Positions 26,340-34,790 of a DNA stretch of 41,221 nucleotides are shown piece by piece; position 1 is the stretch's first letter; the number at the start of each line of letters is the position of its first letter. The stretch covers positions 1 to 41,221 of the forward strand of contig PZPC01000046.1 of the NCBI GenBank assembly GCA_003045895.1, read 5' to 3'. Position numbers and translations under genes: made by a program. Source of the stretch: Bacteroidota bacterium. Its GTDB lineage: Bacteria; Bacteroidota; Bacteroidia; Chitinophagales; Saprospiraceae. The notes beneath the pieces were generated by a model. That model saw nothing but the letters and a program-made list of their open reading frames with translations, did not search any database and was not told the origin of the DNA.

Positions 26340-27071
26340 ATGGCAAACTTAAAGTTAAGCAGTCTGGACATCAGACAACTCCTCAACAGTTACGAGGCCA
26401 AGCTTCGTCAACTGCAATTTGAAGCAGATCAGACCAAGAAAATGATTCGGGATCTGAAAGCCGCTATTCCGGCTATTGAGCAAGTTGAATCAGCTCAGCT
26501 GGCTGTTTTTGATCAAGAAATTAGCGCCCTGGCTGATGTGACGGCACTGGCCGAAGAACAAAAACCAGCTAAACCAGCTAAAACAACCAAACGCGTTGGC
26601 CGGCCGGCAACTAAGGGAAAGAAACCCCGTACGCCAAAAGCTAAAGCTGCTGCCCCCGAAGCAACCACGACCGAAGCAACCACGACCGAAGCAACCACGA
26701 CCGAAGCAACTGCCCCGGCAGAACCAAAGGTTAAAAAAACACGGAAAACTAAAAAAGCAGCCGACAAGAGTGGCCGTGCTGCCGGATACCGTTTGTCAGA
26801 ATACGACCAATACATTTTTGATGCCCTCCAGGCCACCGGAAAAGCGATGATCAATTCAGAATTTCTGACTTACATCGAGGAAAGTAAAGCAGCCCAGGGA
26901 CTACCCGTTGATGCCGAGGAAATCAGCACCATGGTCACCCGTAGCCTCCAGAAACTGGCCAACCGGCGCACGGATATTGCCAAGGTTCCTTACGAAGGCC
27001 GTGGTATGGCGTATGCCCTGCCCGAATGGCTGAATCCACAAAAAGAACTGAAAGCTAAATACAAGCGCTAG
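26340..27071 (+). CDS. Basic coiled-coil protein with AT-hook-like linker and C-terminal winged-helix-like domain
   Basis: A 243-aa protein in three parts. Residues 1-60 form a coiled-coil-like helix (SLDIRQLLNSYEAKLRQLQFEADQ). Residues 75-145 form a Lys/Ala/Pro-rich linker with KRVGRPATKGKKPRTPKAK, an AT-hook-like GRP core, and three perfect EATTT repeats. The C-terminal part (SGRAAGYRLSEYDQYIFDAL to the end) looks like a small helical or winged-helix domain. It could be a nucleoid-associated, histone H1-like DNA-binding protein; that is an inference from composition. It ends in a strong terminator. Confidence 0.6.
   Translation: MANLKLSSLDIRQLLNSYEAKLRQLQFEADQTKKMIRDLKAAIPAIEQVESAQLAVFDQEISALADVTALAEEQKPAKPAKTTKRVGRPATKGKKPRTPKAKAAAPEATTTEATTTEATTTEATAPAEPKVKKTRKTKKAADKSGRAAGYRLSEYDQYIFDALQATGKAMINSEFLTYIEESKAAQGLPVDAEEISTMVTRSLQKLANRRTDIAKVPYEGRGMAYALPEWLNPQKELKAKYKR
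26658..26714 (+). repeat. 15-bp tandem repeat inside the AT-hook-like gene
   Basis: Unit GAAGCAACCACGACC occurs three times without change (26658-26702), followed by a fourth, diverged copy to about 26714. The unit is a multiple of three, so copy-number change alters linker length without a frameshift. Confidence 0.85.
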
Positions 27072-27094
27072 TCGCAGGTTGATTGGCTACCAAT

Positions 27095-27148
27095 AACCTT
27101 TCCAGAACTGCAGGTACTGAACGCCCGCAGTTTTGGAAAGGTTTTTTT
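27095..27148 (+). terminator. Intrinsic terminator after the AT-hook-like gene
   Basis: A 17-bp stem with one G-T pair (27095-27111 with 27127-27143), followed by a T-run to 27148. It ends 24 bp before the next gene, so that gene needs its own promoter or read-through. Confidence 0.88.
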
Positions 27149-27171
27149 ATTTTATCAATTAAGTTGGCGCC

Positions 27172-27909
27172 ATGCGTAATGCGTTTTTTATCCTCTTTTT
27201 AGGGCTACTGTTCACCAGTCATACAGGTTTTACCCAGCAGACTTTTCCCTACGAATGGAGCAACCAGACTGATCTGCCGCTTTTAGGTGTCGGTAGCCTG
27301 ACCACGGGAGTCGCTATTTACCTCGACCGCAGGGTGCAGCCTTTGACCGAAGCTCAAATCCGACTTTTGGATGTCGGTCAGGTGGCTGGCTTCGACCGTT
27401 ATGCTACCCGCCACTATTCACCCCAGGCCCACCAATTCAGCAACATCACCGGCCTGACTTCTATCGCCTTCCCTTTTGCTTTGTTGCTGGATCAAGACAA
27501 CCGGGAACACAGTGGCGAACTGCTCCTCATCACGCTCGAAGGAGCACTCCTGAATGCCGGCTTGATTAATCTGACCAAAACAATCGCACGTCGGACCCGC
27601 CCTTTTGTCTATAATGGATCGGCCCCAATGGCGTTGAAGTTAAAGCAATCGGCCCGGTTTTCTTTCTACTCCGGGCATACCGCAGTTTCTTCCTTTTTTA
27701 CTTTTTGCGGTGCTCAAATGTACCACGACATCTATCCCGGGAGCCGTTCCCGCGGTGCGGTTTGGGCAACCGCTGCGGTAATTCCTTTGCTTACCGGATA
27801 TGGCCGGGTGCGGGCAGGCAGGCATTTTCTTTCCGATGTCCTGGTTGGTTACGGGGTTGGGGCACTGCTGGGAGTAGTAGTGCCGCGCCTACATCGCCTG
27901 GCTGACTAA
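27172..27909 (+). CDS. PAP2-family membrane phosphatase
   Basis: A 245-aa protein with a signal peptide (cleavage near TGFTQQ) and a PAP2 acid-phosphatase domain. Its three motifs are visible: KTIARRTRP (K-x6-RP type), SFYSGHT (PSGH type, with Y in place of P), and GYGRVRAGRHFLSDV (SR-x5-H-x3-D type, G in place of S). The catalytic histidines are present. Likely substrates are lipid phosphates such as undecaprenyl or phosphatidylglycerol phosphate. It starts 24 bp behind a strong terminator, leaving no room for a promoter after it. Confidence 0.85.
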   Translation: MRNAFFILFLGLLFTSHTGFTQQTFPYEWSNQTDLPLLGVGSLTTGVAIYLDRRVQPLTEAQIRLLDVGQVAGFDRYATRHYSPQAHQFSNITGLTSIAFPFALLLDQDNREHSGELLLITLEGALLNAGLINLTKTIARRTRPFVYNGSAPMALKLKQSARFSFYSGHTAVSSFFTFCGAQMYHDIYPGSRSRGAVWATAAVIPLLTGYGRVRAGRHFLSDVLVGYGVGALLGVVVPRLHRLAD

Positions 27910-27967
27910 TCCTTGTTATACTTACGTTAATCCCGCTTCCCAGGCAATCGGAGTAGCCAATAAGCCT

Positions 27968-27975
27968 TAGTTTTG
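27968..27975 (+). promoter_or_regulatory. Candidate -7 box (TAGTTTTG) for the permease gene
   Basis: An exact TAnnTTTG match about 51 bases before the ATG at 28026, with no clear -33 partner. Confidence 0.35.
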
Positions 27976-28025
27976 TACAGTTATTTAGAGGATAAAGCAA
28001 TCCTTGTTTTTTACCAGCAAATGCT

Positions 28026-29360
28026 ATGAAGGCTCCAGGCCGGATCAAGATAGGGTGGACGACGGCTGCAGCAATCGTAATTGCTAATATGGTTGGTACC
28101 GGGGTATTTACGACCCTCGGTTTCCAGTTGGTTCACCTGGATCAGATTTGGAGCATCCTGCTCCTCTGGGTCATTGGTGGGGTAGTAGCGCTCACGGGCG
28201 CTTTTACTTATGCCGAAATTGCTACCCGGCTGCCCAAATCGGGTGGCGAATACCACTTTCTTTCCCACATTTTCCATCCTTTTTTAGGCTATCTGTCCGG
28301 TTGGGTAAGTATCACCGTAGGTTTTGCGGCAGCAATCGCGCTGGCAGCAATGGCGATCGGCAGTTATGTAGCGGAATTTTTGGGCCAGGATCGGATCCTG
28401 GTGGCCATGATGTCCATTTTGGTGGTGGCCCTGGTGCATTCTTTTGATGTCAAACAAAGTAGCCGTTTCCAAAACGTGCTCACCGGCCTTAAGGTACTGC
28501 TCGTATTGGTACTGATTATATGTGGTTTGTTCCTGCCGGCAGCTCCGGGAAACGCCCTGCACACCGTCGTGGCTGCTACCCCTGGCTGGTCCGTACTCTG
28601 GCAGCCTGCCTATGCCGTCTCCCTGGTTTACGTAATCTATGCTTTTTCGGGCTGGAATGCGGCGGCCTATATTACCGATGAGATTGAGGAACCACACCGC
28701 AACCTGCCCCGGGCTCTAGTGGGCGGAACGGTACTCGTCTGCGTCCTGTTCTTTCTTTTGCAAGTGGCCTTTCTCCGGCAGGCGCCAGCAGCCCTGTTGC
28801 AAGGGCGCGTTGAAGTGGGGCTGGTTGTCGCTCAACTCATGTTTGGAGCCCGCGGCGGGGAGATTGTAAGTTTTTTAATTGCGGGCTTGCTCATCGCCGG
28901 TATCAGTGCCATGATCTGGGTCGGTTCCAGGGTGACGCGTGCCATGGCTGCCGATTATCAAATGTGGCAGTATTTTACCCGCGATAACAAACGAGGGGTA
29001 CCCGTCCGTGCGGTCTGGCTGCAAGCCGGCATTTCTGTTTTTTTGGTGACAACCAGCTCCTTTGAACAAGTCCTGCTCTACAGTGGCTTTGTCCTGCAAC
29101 TTTTTACTATCCTTACCGTTGTAGGCCTGTTTCGCCTGCGCCTGCAGCATACCGGGGATGAACAAGCCTGGCACAGCCCCCTTTTTCCACTGGTGCCGCT
29201 TGTTTTCTTACTTTTCAATAGCCTGATCCTAGGCTTCTTGTTATTGGACAAGCCCTACGAGAGTGTCCTGGGGTTGCTCAACCTCGCGGCGGGCGCCCTA
29301 TCCTACGCCTGGGAAAAATGGCGCTATCAACCTGCCGCGGAACCGGACGCAAAAGGATAA
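28026..29360 (+). CDS. APC-family amino-acid permease
   Basis: A 444-aa integral membrane protein with about twelve helices. The APC signature is at the N-terminus: IANMVGTGVFTTLGF (the GxG loop of helix 1), then AEIATRLPKSGGEYHFL. YAFSGWNAAAYITDEIEEPHRNLPRAL lies at the middle (helix 6 and the following loop). These motifs are typical of amino-acid/polyamine exchangers of the AAT/LAT type. The substrate is not readable. It converges with pbpC, only 15 bp away. Confidence 0.85.
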   Translation: MKAPGRIKIGWTTAAAIVIANMVGTGVFTTLGFQLVHLDQIWSILLLWVIGGVVALTGAFTYAEIATRLPKSGGEYHFLSHIFHPFLGYLSGWVSITVGFAAAIALAAMAIGSYVAEFLGQDRILVAMMSILVVALVHSFDVKQSSRFQNVLTGLKVLLVLVLIICGLFLPAAPGNALHTVVAATPGWSVLWQPAYAVSLVYVIYAFSGWNAAAYITDEIEEPHRNLPRALVGGTVLVCVLFFLLQVAFLRQAPAALLQGRVEVGLVVAQLMFGARGGEIVSFLIAGLLIAGISAMIWVGSRVTRAMAADYQMWQYFTRDNKRGVPVRAVWLQAGISVFLVTTSSFEQVLLYSGFVLQLFTILTVVGLFRLRLQHTGDEQAWHSPLFPLVPLVFLLFNSLILGFLLLDKPYESVLGLLNLAAGALSYAWEKWRYQPAAEPDAKG

Positions 29361-29363
29361 TTG

Positions 29364-29376
29364 CTAAACAGGCTCT
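29364..29376. repeat. 13-bp match to the end of the first MITE-like element
   Basis: CTAAACAGGCTCT at 29364-29376 is identical to 4870-4882, the inner part of the terminal repeat of the 4644-4884 element. It fills most of the 15 bp between two convergent stop codons. A chance 13-base match in a window of this size is unlikely, so it may be a footprint of an insertion. Confidence 0.5.
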
Positions 29377-31745
29377 TATTCAACAATAAAAAAATCCTGG
29401 ACCAACCGATAGCCCTGCTCATCGACCAGCACCAATTGGTGGGGCCCGGGGGCGGGTTGCAATTCCAGTATATGGTTCTGCCTGGTTGTTCCCACCATTT
29501 TTTGATCCAGTTGCCAATAAATCCGGATATCGCCCAGGCGGTGTGCCACGGAAAAAACCACGGCCGACGGCTGCCCGTCCCAGGTTCGGGGGATTTTGAT
29601 GCGGCCAGGCCGCGCAGGGTAAATCCACTGCATCTGTGCTTCGCTGCTACTGGTGGGCCGACAATCGGGCCGCCAGGGTGGGAGTGGGCGGTAGTCGGGG
29701 TGAAGGGCCTGGTAATAATAGGCTGGTAGCGGTGGTAAAACAAACCAGGGCCTGGTCAGGATACGCTTTTCATCGCTGACGCAAAGTTGGTTGACCCGGT
29801 AACTGGAATCCGGATTAAGGTGAACCAATTCGTGGTAGGGACAGGGTTGGCAGCGTTGTCCCGCAACCGGAACCCAAAGGCTGTCGACCGGGCAGACGGG
29901 CAAAGCCAGAAAGCCACTTTGCTGACAAATGGCAGCCTGCCGCAAGTCGTCCAGCGGGGGAGCAAACCACGCCGGCGATCGTTGGGGCAGGAACCGCAAC
30001 ACATCGAACAGAATGGGAGCCGCAGCCTGCACCCCCACCAGTCCGGGACGGCCTTCTCCATCCGCATTGCCCACCCAAACGGCAATGGTATAGTGGGGGG
30101 TCATTCCCACGGCCCAGGCGTCGCGAAACCCAAAACTGGTGCCCGTTTTCCAGGCTACCCGGGTACTCGACGAAAAGGCGGTCCATTTGCCTTCGGTACC
30201 AGGACGCTCTAACTTCTCCATGGCACTGAGCGTAGCCCAGGCGGCTCCGGCGCCTACCCGCTGTGGGTTGGCCTGCCAGGAGCTGGCCTCGGCTGCTGGT
30301 GCTTCACCGCTCAGGTAATACGGCGCTCGCCAGTCGGTTGGCGCATATCGTCCCTGGTGGGTCGGATAATTTTGCAACATCCGGGCCAGGCTACTGTACC
30401 ATCCGGCAATTTGCCACATACTTACCTCGCAGCCACCCAAAATAAGCGCCAAACCATAATGCTCAGGCGGGCGATTGATGAAACCAAAGCCCCACTGCTG
30501 GAGCGCATCGTGGAAGGGAGCAACGCCATACTGCTGGAGCAAATGGACAAATGGGATATTGAGCGACCGTGCCAGGGCCTGGCTGGCCGGTATCGCACCA
30601 CTGTATTGTTGGTAGAAATTTTCGGGTCGAAAGCCTCCGAAAACCGAAGGTATGTCAGGTAACAACTGGTGTGGCAGGAGTACACTATTCTGCAGGGCCA
30701 GGCTGTAGAGCAAAGGTTTGAGCAAACTCCCCGGGCTGCGGGCCGCCTGAATCATGTCGACTTGCGGGCTGTGCTCGCGTGCGATGCCCGGGGCATTCCC
30801 CAAATAGGCGAGGGTTTTACCCGTACGGGTCTCCAGCACCAGAATGGCGAGGTTGTAGATGCTGTTGGGAGCCAACTGCTGCAGCTGCTGTTGGGCCAAT
30901 AGGTCCAACCTTTCCTGCAACTGGGCATCAAGGGTGACCACCCATCTGCCTGGCTGCTTACTGGCCGCGATTCGTTCCACCAAATGAGGCGCCAATTGTG
31001 GCAACGGGAGCGGTGCTGCTGGTAGCGGTTCGGCTGCTGCCAGGTCGGCACTGGCCTGGTCCAGGTAACCGGTAGCCACCAACTTGTTTAACAGGCGATT
31101 GCGCTTGGCCGCCAGCGCCGATCGGTTGCGCCCGGGATGGATGAGCCCGGGGCTGTTGGGGAGCACGGCCAGGGTGGCTGCCTCTGCCCAACTCAGCAGG
31201 TGACTGGGCTTGCGGTAATAACGCCAACTGGCCGTTTCCAACCCCACGATATTTCCGCCGTAAGAAGCGTGACTCGCCCATAATTGAAAAATGGTGGCTT
31301 TGTCGTAGGCGACCTCCAGGCGCAGCGCCAAAAGGATTTCCACCGTCTTTTGCCACCAGCTGCGCGACGAACGCTGACGCGACATGCGGATTACCTGCAT
31401 GTTGAGGGTGCTCGCACCACTGACTACCCGACCCGCGCGCAGGTTTTGTCCGGTAGCCCGAACCAGCGCCCGCAAGTCAATTCCCGGATGATGCCAGAAA
31501 CGACGGTCTTCAAAAATGCGGGCACAGACCATAAACTTCTCCGGCAAACTATCGGCGGCAGGAAAACGCCACTGCCCATCGGCCGCAATTTTTGCACCCA
31601 AAAGCAGCCCCTGCTCGTCTTCTACCACCGTCGCCAGGGGTTGTTCAAACAGCGTACGGGGAAGGGCAAACCACCACCACAAGATAAGCCCCAGCACCAT
31701 TCCGACCAGCAGGTAGTAACCCCGTAATTTGGGCATAGCTAACAT
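29376..31745 (-). CDS. pbpC: Penicillin-binding protein 1C
   Basis: A bifunctional class A PBP of 789 aa, anchored by one N-terminal helix (about 10-27). The glycosyltransferase domain has RIFEDRRFWHHPGID (catalytic Glu79) and SGASTLNMQVIRMS. The transpeptidase has SPGSLLKP (Ser340, Lys343), ARSLNIPFV (SxN) and WKTGTSFGFRDAW (KTG). The PBP1C-specific C-terminal domain follows, with cysteine motifs (CQQSG, CPVDS, CQPCPYHE) and an Ig-like end (GPHQLVLVDEQGYRL). In many bacteria pbpC follows the alpha-2-macroglobulin gene yfhM; here no such gene is adjacent. ATG at 31736 (MPKLRG) is an alternative start. Confidence 0.93.
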   Translation of the reverse strand: MLAMPKLRGYYLLVGMVLGLILWWWFALPRTLFEQPLATVVEDEQGLLLGAKIAADGQWRFPAADSLPEKFMVCARIFEDRRFWHHPGIDLRALVRATGQNLRAGRVVSGASTLNMQVIRMSRQRSSRSWWQKTVEILLALRLEVAYDKATIFQLWASHASYGGNIVGLETASWRYYRKPSHLLSWAEAATLAVLPNSPGLIHPGRNRSALAAKRNRLLNKLVATGYLDQASADLAAAEPLPAAPLPLPQLAPHLVERIAASKQPGRWVVTLDAQLQERLDLLAQQQLQQLAPNSIYNLAILVLETRTGKTLAYLGNAPGIAREHSPQVDMIQAARSPGSLLKPLLYSLALQNSVLLPHQLLPDIPSVFGGFRPENFYQQYSGAIPASQALARSLNIPFVHLLQQYGVAPFHDALQQWGFGFINRPPEHYGLALILGGCEVSMWQIAGWYSSLARMLQNYPTHQGRYAPTDWRAPYYLSGEAPAAEASSWQANPQRVGAGAAWATLSAMEKLERPGTEGKWTAFSSSTRVAWKTGTSFGFRDAWAVGMTPHYTIAVWVGNADGEGRPGLVGVQAAAPILFDVLRFLPQRSPAWFAPPLDDLRQAAICQQSGFLALPVCPVDSLWVPVAGQRCQPCPYHELVHLNPDSSYRVNQLCVSDEKRILTRPWFVLPPLPAYYYQALHPDYRPLPPWRPDCRPTSSSEAQMQWIYPARPGRIKIPRTWDGQPSAVVFSVAHRLGDIRIYWQLDQKMVGTTRQNHILELQPAPGPHQLVLVDEQGYRLVQDFFIVE

Positions 31746-31785
31746 CGTTTTTTGATTGTCGATCTCCTACAGAACCGGCAACCAG

Positions 31786-31793
31786 CAAATTTA
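31786..31793 (-). promoter_or_regulatory. Candidate -7 box (TAAATTTG) for pbpC
   Basis: An exact TAnnTTTG match on the minus strand, 40 bases before the pbpC start; no clear -33 TTG. Confidence 0.4.
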
Positions 31794-31885
31794 ACCATTC
31801 AGGACTTTTTTTCCTTCCTTAAATGAATCAGCTGCTTTCCTGCCTAAGAATAGTGGGCCCTACTGCGCAATGATCTATAAAAAAA

Positions 31886-31917
31886 TTGGCACGGTATCCA
31901 AATAATGCTTATCTTTG
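31886..31917 (+). promoter_or_regulatory. Full Bacteroidota promoter for the RRM gene
   Basis: TTG at 31886-31888, then 21 bases, then TATCTTTG at 31910-31917. Both halves match the consensus TTG-N19-21-TAnnTTTG exactly. It is the best promoter match I found in the window. Confidence 0.65.
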
Positions 31918-32097
31918 TTATGATTTTGAAAAACCGGAACCTTATAAGTTGCATCCAGTTGAAAGCTTACTACCCAGAATTGAGTTCGTTTAACTTTCCT
32001 CCGTCGCTTATTGTTCTTTTGTTTTTCTTGGCATAGTAAGGCCGCGCAAGTGGTTGTTTGCTAGCTTTTTGCTTCTTATTTTTACAATTTTTTTTTG

Positions 32098-32601
32098 ATG
32101 AACATTTTTGTTGCCAGATTGAATTATGCAACTACCGACGAGGGGTTGCTTGCGGCTTTTGAAGCTTATGGTGAAGTTTCTTCCGCTAAAGTTATTACAG
32201 ACCGGGACACCGGTCGTTCACGCGGATTCGGATTCGTTGAGATGGTCAATGATGACGAAGGCAACGCGGCGATTGAAGGACTCAATGAGTCAGAACTGGA
32301 CGGCCGCACGATTGCGGTAAAAGCATCTGAACCACGCGAGAAGCGCAGTGGCGGCGGTGGCGGCGGCGGCGGCGGATTTAGCCGTGGCGGTGGCGGCGGC
32401 GGCGGCGGCGGTTACAACCGTGGTGGCAGCGGCGGCAGCGGCGGCAGTGGTGGCAGTGGTGGCGGTGGCGGCTATGGTCGCAGCAGCTACGACCGCGACC
32501 GCGGTAGCAGCTACGGACGCCCTTCACGCCGTGATGGCGGAAGCAGTGGTGGATCTGATCGTGGTTCACGCCGCGACAGCTACGACGACGATCGTTACTA
32601 G
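32098..32601 (+). CDS. Glycine-rich RNA-binding protein with one RRM
   Basis: A 167-aa protein. Residues 1-80 are one RNA-recognition motif with RNP2 (IFVARL, 3-8) and RNP1 (RGFGFVEM, 42-49). The rest is a low-complexity tail of Gly runs with Ser, Tyr, Arg and Asp, ending SYDDDRY. This build resembles cyanobacterial and plant cold-induced glycine-rich RRM proteins, and such proteins are common in Bacteroidota. It may act as an RNA chaperone. The tail might promote condensate formation, which is an inference from composition. The start ATG at 32098 follows a T-rich leader with no Shine-Dalgarno sequence. A strong terminator follows. Confidence 0.9.
   Translation: MNIFVARLNYATTDEGLLAAFEAYGEVSSAKVITDRDTGRSRGFGFVEMVNDDEGNAAIEGLNESELDGRTIAVKASEPREKRSGGGGGGGGGFSRGGGGGGGGGYNRGGSGGSGGSGGSGGGGGYGRSSYDRDRGSSYGRPSRRDGGSSGGSDRGSRRDSYDDDRY
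32346..32475 (+). repeat. GGC/GGT-rich low-complexity tract
   Basis: Runs of glycine codons, mainly GGC with some GGT, broken by short AGC/AGT (Ser) units encode the glycine-rich tail. Such tracts can slip in replication; all changes of whole codons would keep the frame. Confidence 0.7.
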
Positions 32602-32642
32602 ACTAACCCTAGGTTTTTAATAAAAACCACATCGTAGGGAAA

Positions 32643-32678
32643 ACGCACGGATGCTCAGGCATTCGTGCGTTTTTTTTT
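32643..32678 (+). terminator. Intrinsic terminator after the RRM gene
   Basis: Arms 32643-32654 (ACGCACGGATGC) and 32659-32670 pair with one G-T, around the 4-base loop TCAG, followed by eight T's. The next start codon (GTG 32695) lies only 17 bases further on. Confidence 0.92.
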
Positions 32679-32694
32679 AAAAAAACGCCCACTT

Positions 32695-34734
32695 GTGAAT
32701 CAACTTCAACACGAAACCAGCCCCTACCTCCTTCAACACGCCAATAACCCGGTCGAATGGTACCCCTGGAAACCCATCGCCTTTGAACGTGCCCGCCGGG
32801 AAAACAAACCCATCCTGGTGAGCATTGGTTACAGTGCCTGTCATTGGTGCCACGTCATGGAACACGAAAGCTTTGAAGACGCCGAAACCGCTGCCTTCAT
32901 GAATGCGCACTTCATCAATATCAAGGTAGACCGGGAAGAACGACCCGATGTCGACCAGATCTATATGGAGGCCTGCCAGATTATGAACGGCAATGGGGGG
33001 TGGCCGCTCAACTGTTTTCTGTTACCCGACGGACGACCCTTCTTCGCCGGTACCTACTTTCCGCCGCACCCCGCCCACAACCGCCCCGCCTGGTTGCAAG
33101 TGCTCAATAACCTCTACCACGCCTACCGCGATCGCTACGCCGATGTGGTGCAGCAAGCCGAACAGTTGATGGAAAATATCGCCTCGGGTAACCAGGTGTT
33201 CCGCAAAACCGAACTGCTTGAGCAAACAGATGCAGTGGTATTTAGCCCGGTACTGCCCCAGAATATTTGCTTTGGCTTACAACAACGATTTGACACCACC
33301 TACGGTGGCTTTGGGGGAGCTCCCAAGTTTCCAGGGACCATGAATTTGTCTTTTCTGTTGGATTATCAGCACTATACCGGCGAAGAAGCGGCTCGGGATC
33401 ACGTGCACTTCTCTTTACGTAAGATGATTGGCGGCGGTATCTACGACCAACTAGGGGGTGGTTTTTCCCGCTATACCGTTGACCAGGCCTGGCTGGTGCC
33501 CCATTTCGAAAAAATGCTCTATGACAATGCCTTGCTGTTAAGTGTGCTGGCCAAAGCCTACCGGCAGGAGCCACAGCCACTCTACGCACAAACCATCGCG
33601 GAAACCCTGGCTTTTGTCGCCCGCGAAATGACCAGTTCCGAAGGGGGCTTTTACGCTGCGCTGGATGCCGATTCGGAAGGAGAGGAAGGTCGGTTTTATG
33701 TCTGGTCACAGGCCGAAATAGACCAGCAATTAGGCCCGCGCTCCCCTCTTTTTTGTCAGGTGTACGGCGTTAGCCCAGCGGGTAACTGGGAGGGGCACAA
33801 TATCCTTTGGCGGGCCCGCGAGCTGGAAGAAGTTGCCGCTGAACAAGGAATGGACGCAGCAACGGCCCAGACCCAGCTTGCTGACGCCAGGGGGCAATTG
33901 CTGAAAGTTCGGGATCAACGTATTCGACCTGGACTGGACGATAAACACCTGCTGAGCTGGAATGCCCTGTTGATTTCCGCCTACTGCCACGCTTACCATG
34001 CGCTCGGGGAGGAATCTTACCGGCAGGCTGCCCACCGGGCCGTGCAGTTTGTGCAAGCTAAAATGACGACCCCCACCGGCGAACTTTGGCATACCTACAA
34101 AGCCGGAAAAGCCCAGTACCAGGGGTTTCTCGATGATTACGCCGATTGGATCGCCGCATTGCTCGATATGTACACGGTTACCTTTGAACTGACTTTTATT
34201 GACCAGGCCGTGGCGTTTACCGAATTTGTTTTGGCCAACTTCCTTGATGAGTCCGATAATTTATTCTATTTTACTTCCGCGACACAGAAAGATGTGCCGC
34301 TCCGGCGCAAGGAAATGTACGACAATGCCGTGCCTTCGGGCAATGCGACCATGGCGCTCAACTTGCAGCAACTGGCGGTACTGGTCGGTCGGAGCGAGTG
34401 GGCTGAACTGGCCCGCGCCATGCTCAAGCCGATGACGACCTCCATCGAACGCTATCCTACTGCTTTTGGACGCTGGGCCAGGGCCGCCCTCTACGAGGCT
34501 TACCCCACCCGCGAAGTCGTAATTATTGGCGAGCAGGCTGTCCGCATGGCATTGGAACTGCAAAAAAAGCATTACCCCAATACCGTGTTTATGGCGCATA
34601 GCCAGGGAGATGTGGCTGGTTACCCGCTTTTAGCAGGCCGCCCCGCCCAGGCTGAGACCTTGATTTACGTATGTCAGAACTTTGAGTGTCAACTGCCAGT
34701 TAGTAATATCGCCGACGCTCGTGCTTATTTGTAA
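32695..34734 (+). CDS. Thioredoxin-domain / YyaL (SSP411, spermatogenesis-associated protein 20-like)
   Basis: A 679-aa protein with two parts. The N-terminal DUF255 thioredoxin-like domain begins [20 protein letters not shown] and has [18 protein letters not shown] with the CxxC-type pair Cys49/Cys52. After that comes a six-hairpin glycosidase-like (alpha/alpha) domain with [27 protein letters not shown] and [15 protein letters not shown]. The family is widely conserved from bacteria to humans; its reaction is not established. I start at GTG 32695 because the family begins N-x-L-x-x-E-x-S-P-Y-L. The upstream part of the frame lies in the terminator. Confidence 0.92.
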   Translation: MNQLQHETSPYLLQHANNPVEWYPWKPIAFERARRENKPILVSIGYSACHWCHVMEHESFEDAETAAFMNAHFINIKVDREERPDVDQIYMEACQIMNGNGGWPLNCFLLPDGRPFFAGTYFPPHPAHNRPAWLQVLNNLYHAYRDRYADVVQQAEQLMENIASGNQVFRKTELLEQTDAVVFSPVLPQNICFGLQQRFDTTYGGFGGAPKFPGTMNLSFLLDYQHYTGEEAARDHVHFSLRKMIGGGIYDQLGGGFSRYTVDQAWLVPHFEKMLYDNALLLSVLAKAYRQEPQPLYAQTIAETLAFVAREMTSSEGGFYAALDADSEGEEGRFYVWSQAEIDQQLGPRSPLFCQVYGVSPAGNWEGHNILWRARELEEVAAEQGMDAATAQTQLADARGQLLKVRDQRIRPGLDDKHLLSWNALLISAYCHAYHALGEESYRQAAHRAVQFVQAKMTTPTGELWHTYKAGKAQYQGFLDDYADWIAALLDMYTVTFELTFIDQAVAFTEFVLANFLDESDNLFYFTSATQKDVPLRRKEMYDNAVPSGNATMALNLQQLAVLVGRSEWAELARAMLKPMTTSIERYPTAFGRWARAALYEAYPTREVVIIGEQAVRMALELQKKHYPNTVFMAHSQGDVAGYPLLAGRPAQAETLIYVCQNFECQLPVSNIADARAYL

Positions 34735-34790
34735 CAACGAAAGACCCGCGATCAACGTTTACCTATTACCCGCAACCAAAACCAAACCTG

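Larger units (their letters stand above)
31746..32097. other. Divergent gap of 352 bp with promoters and a long leader
   Basis: It holds the pbpC -7 box (31786-31793), the RRM-gene promoter (31886-31917) and a leader of about 175 bases before the RRM start. The leader ends in a long T-rich tract (about 32067-32096) directly at the start codon. No gene is seen within. Confidence 0.55.

Noticed and set aside
26658-26714. Tandem repeat considered as a CRISPR or integron-like array
   Set aside because: The units are 15 bp without spacers and lie in frame inside a coding region.
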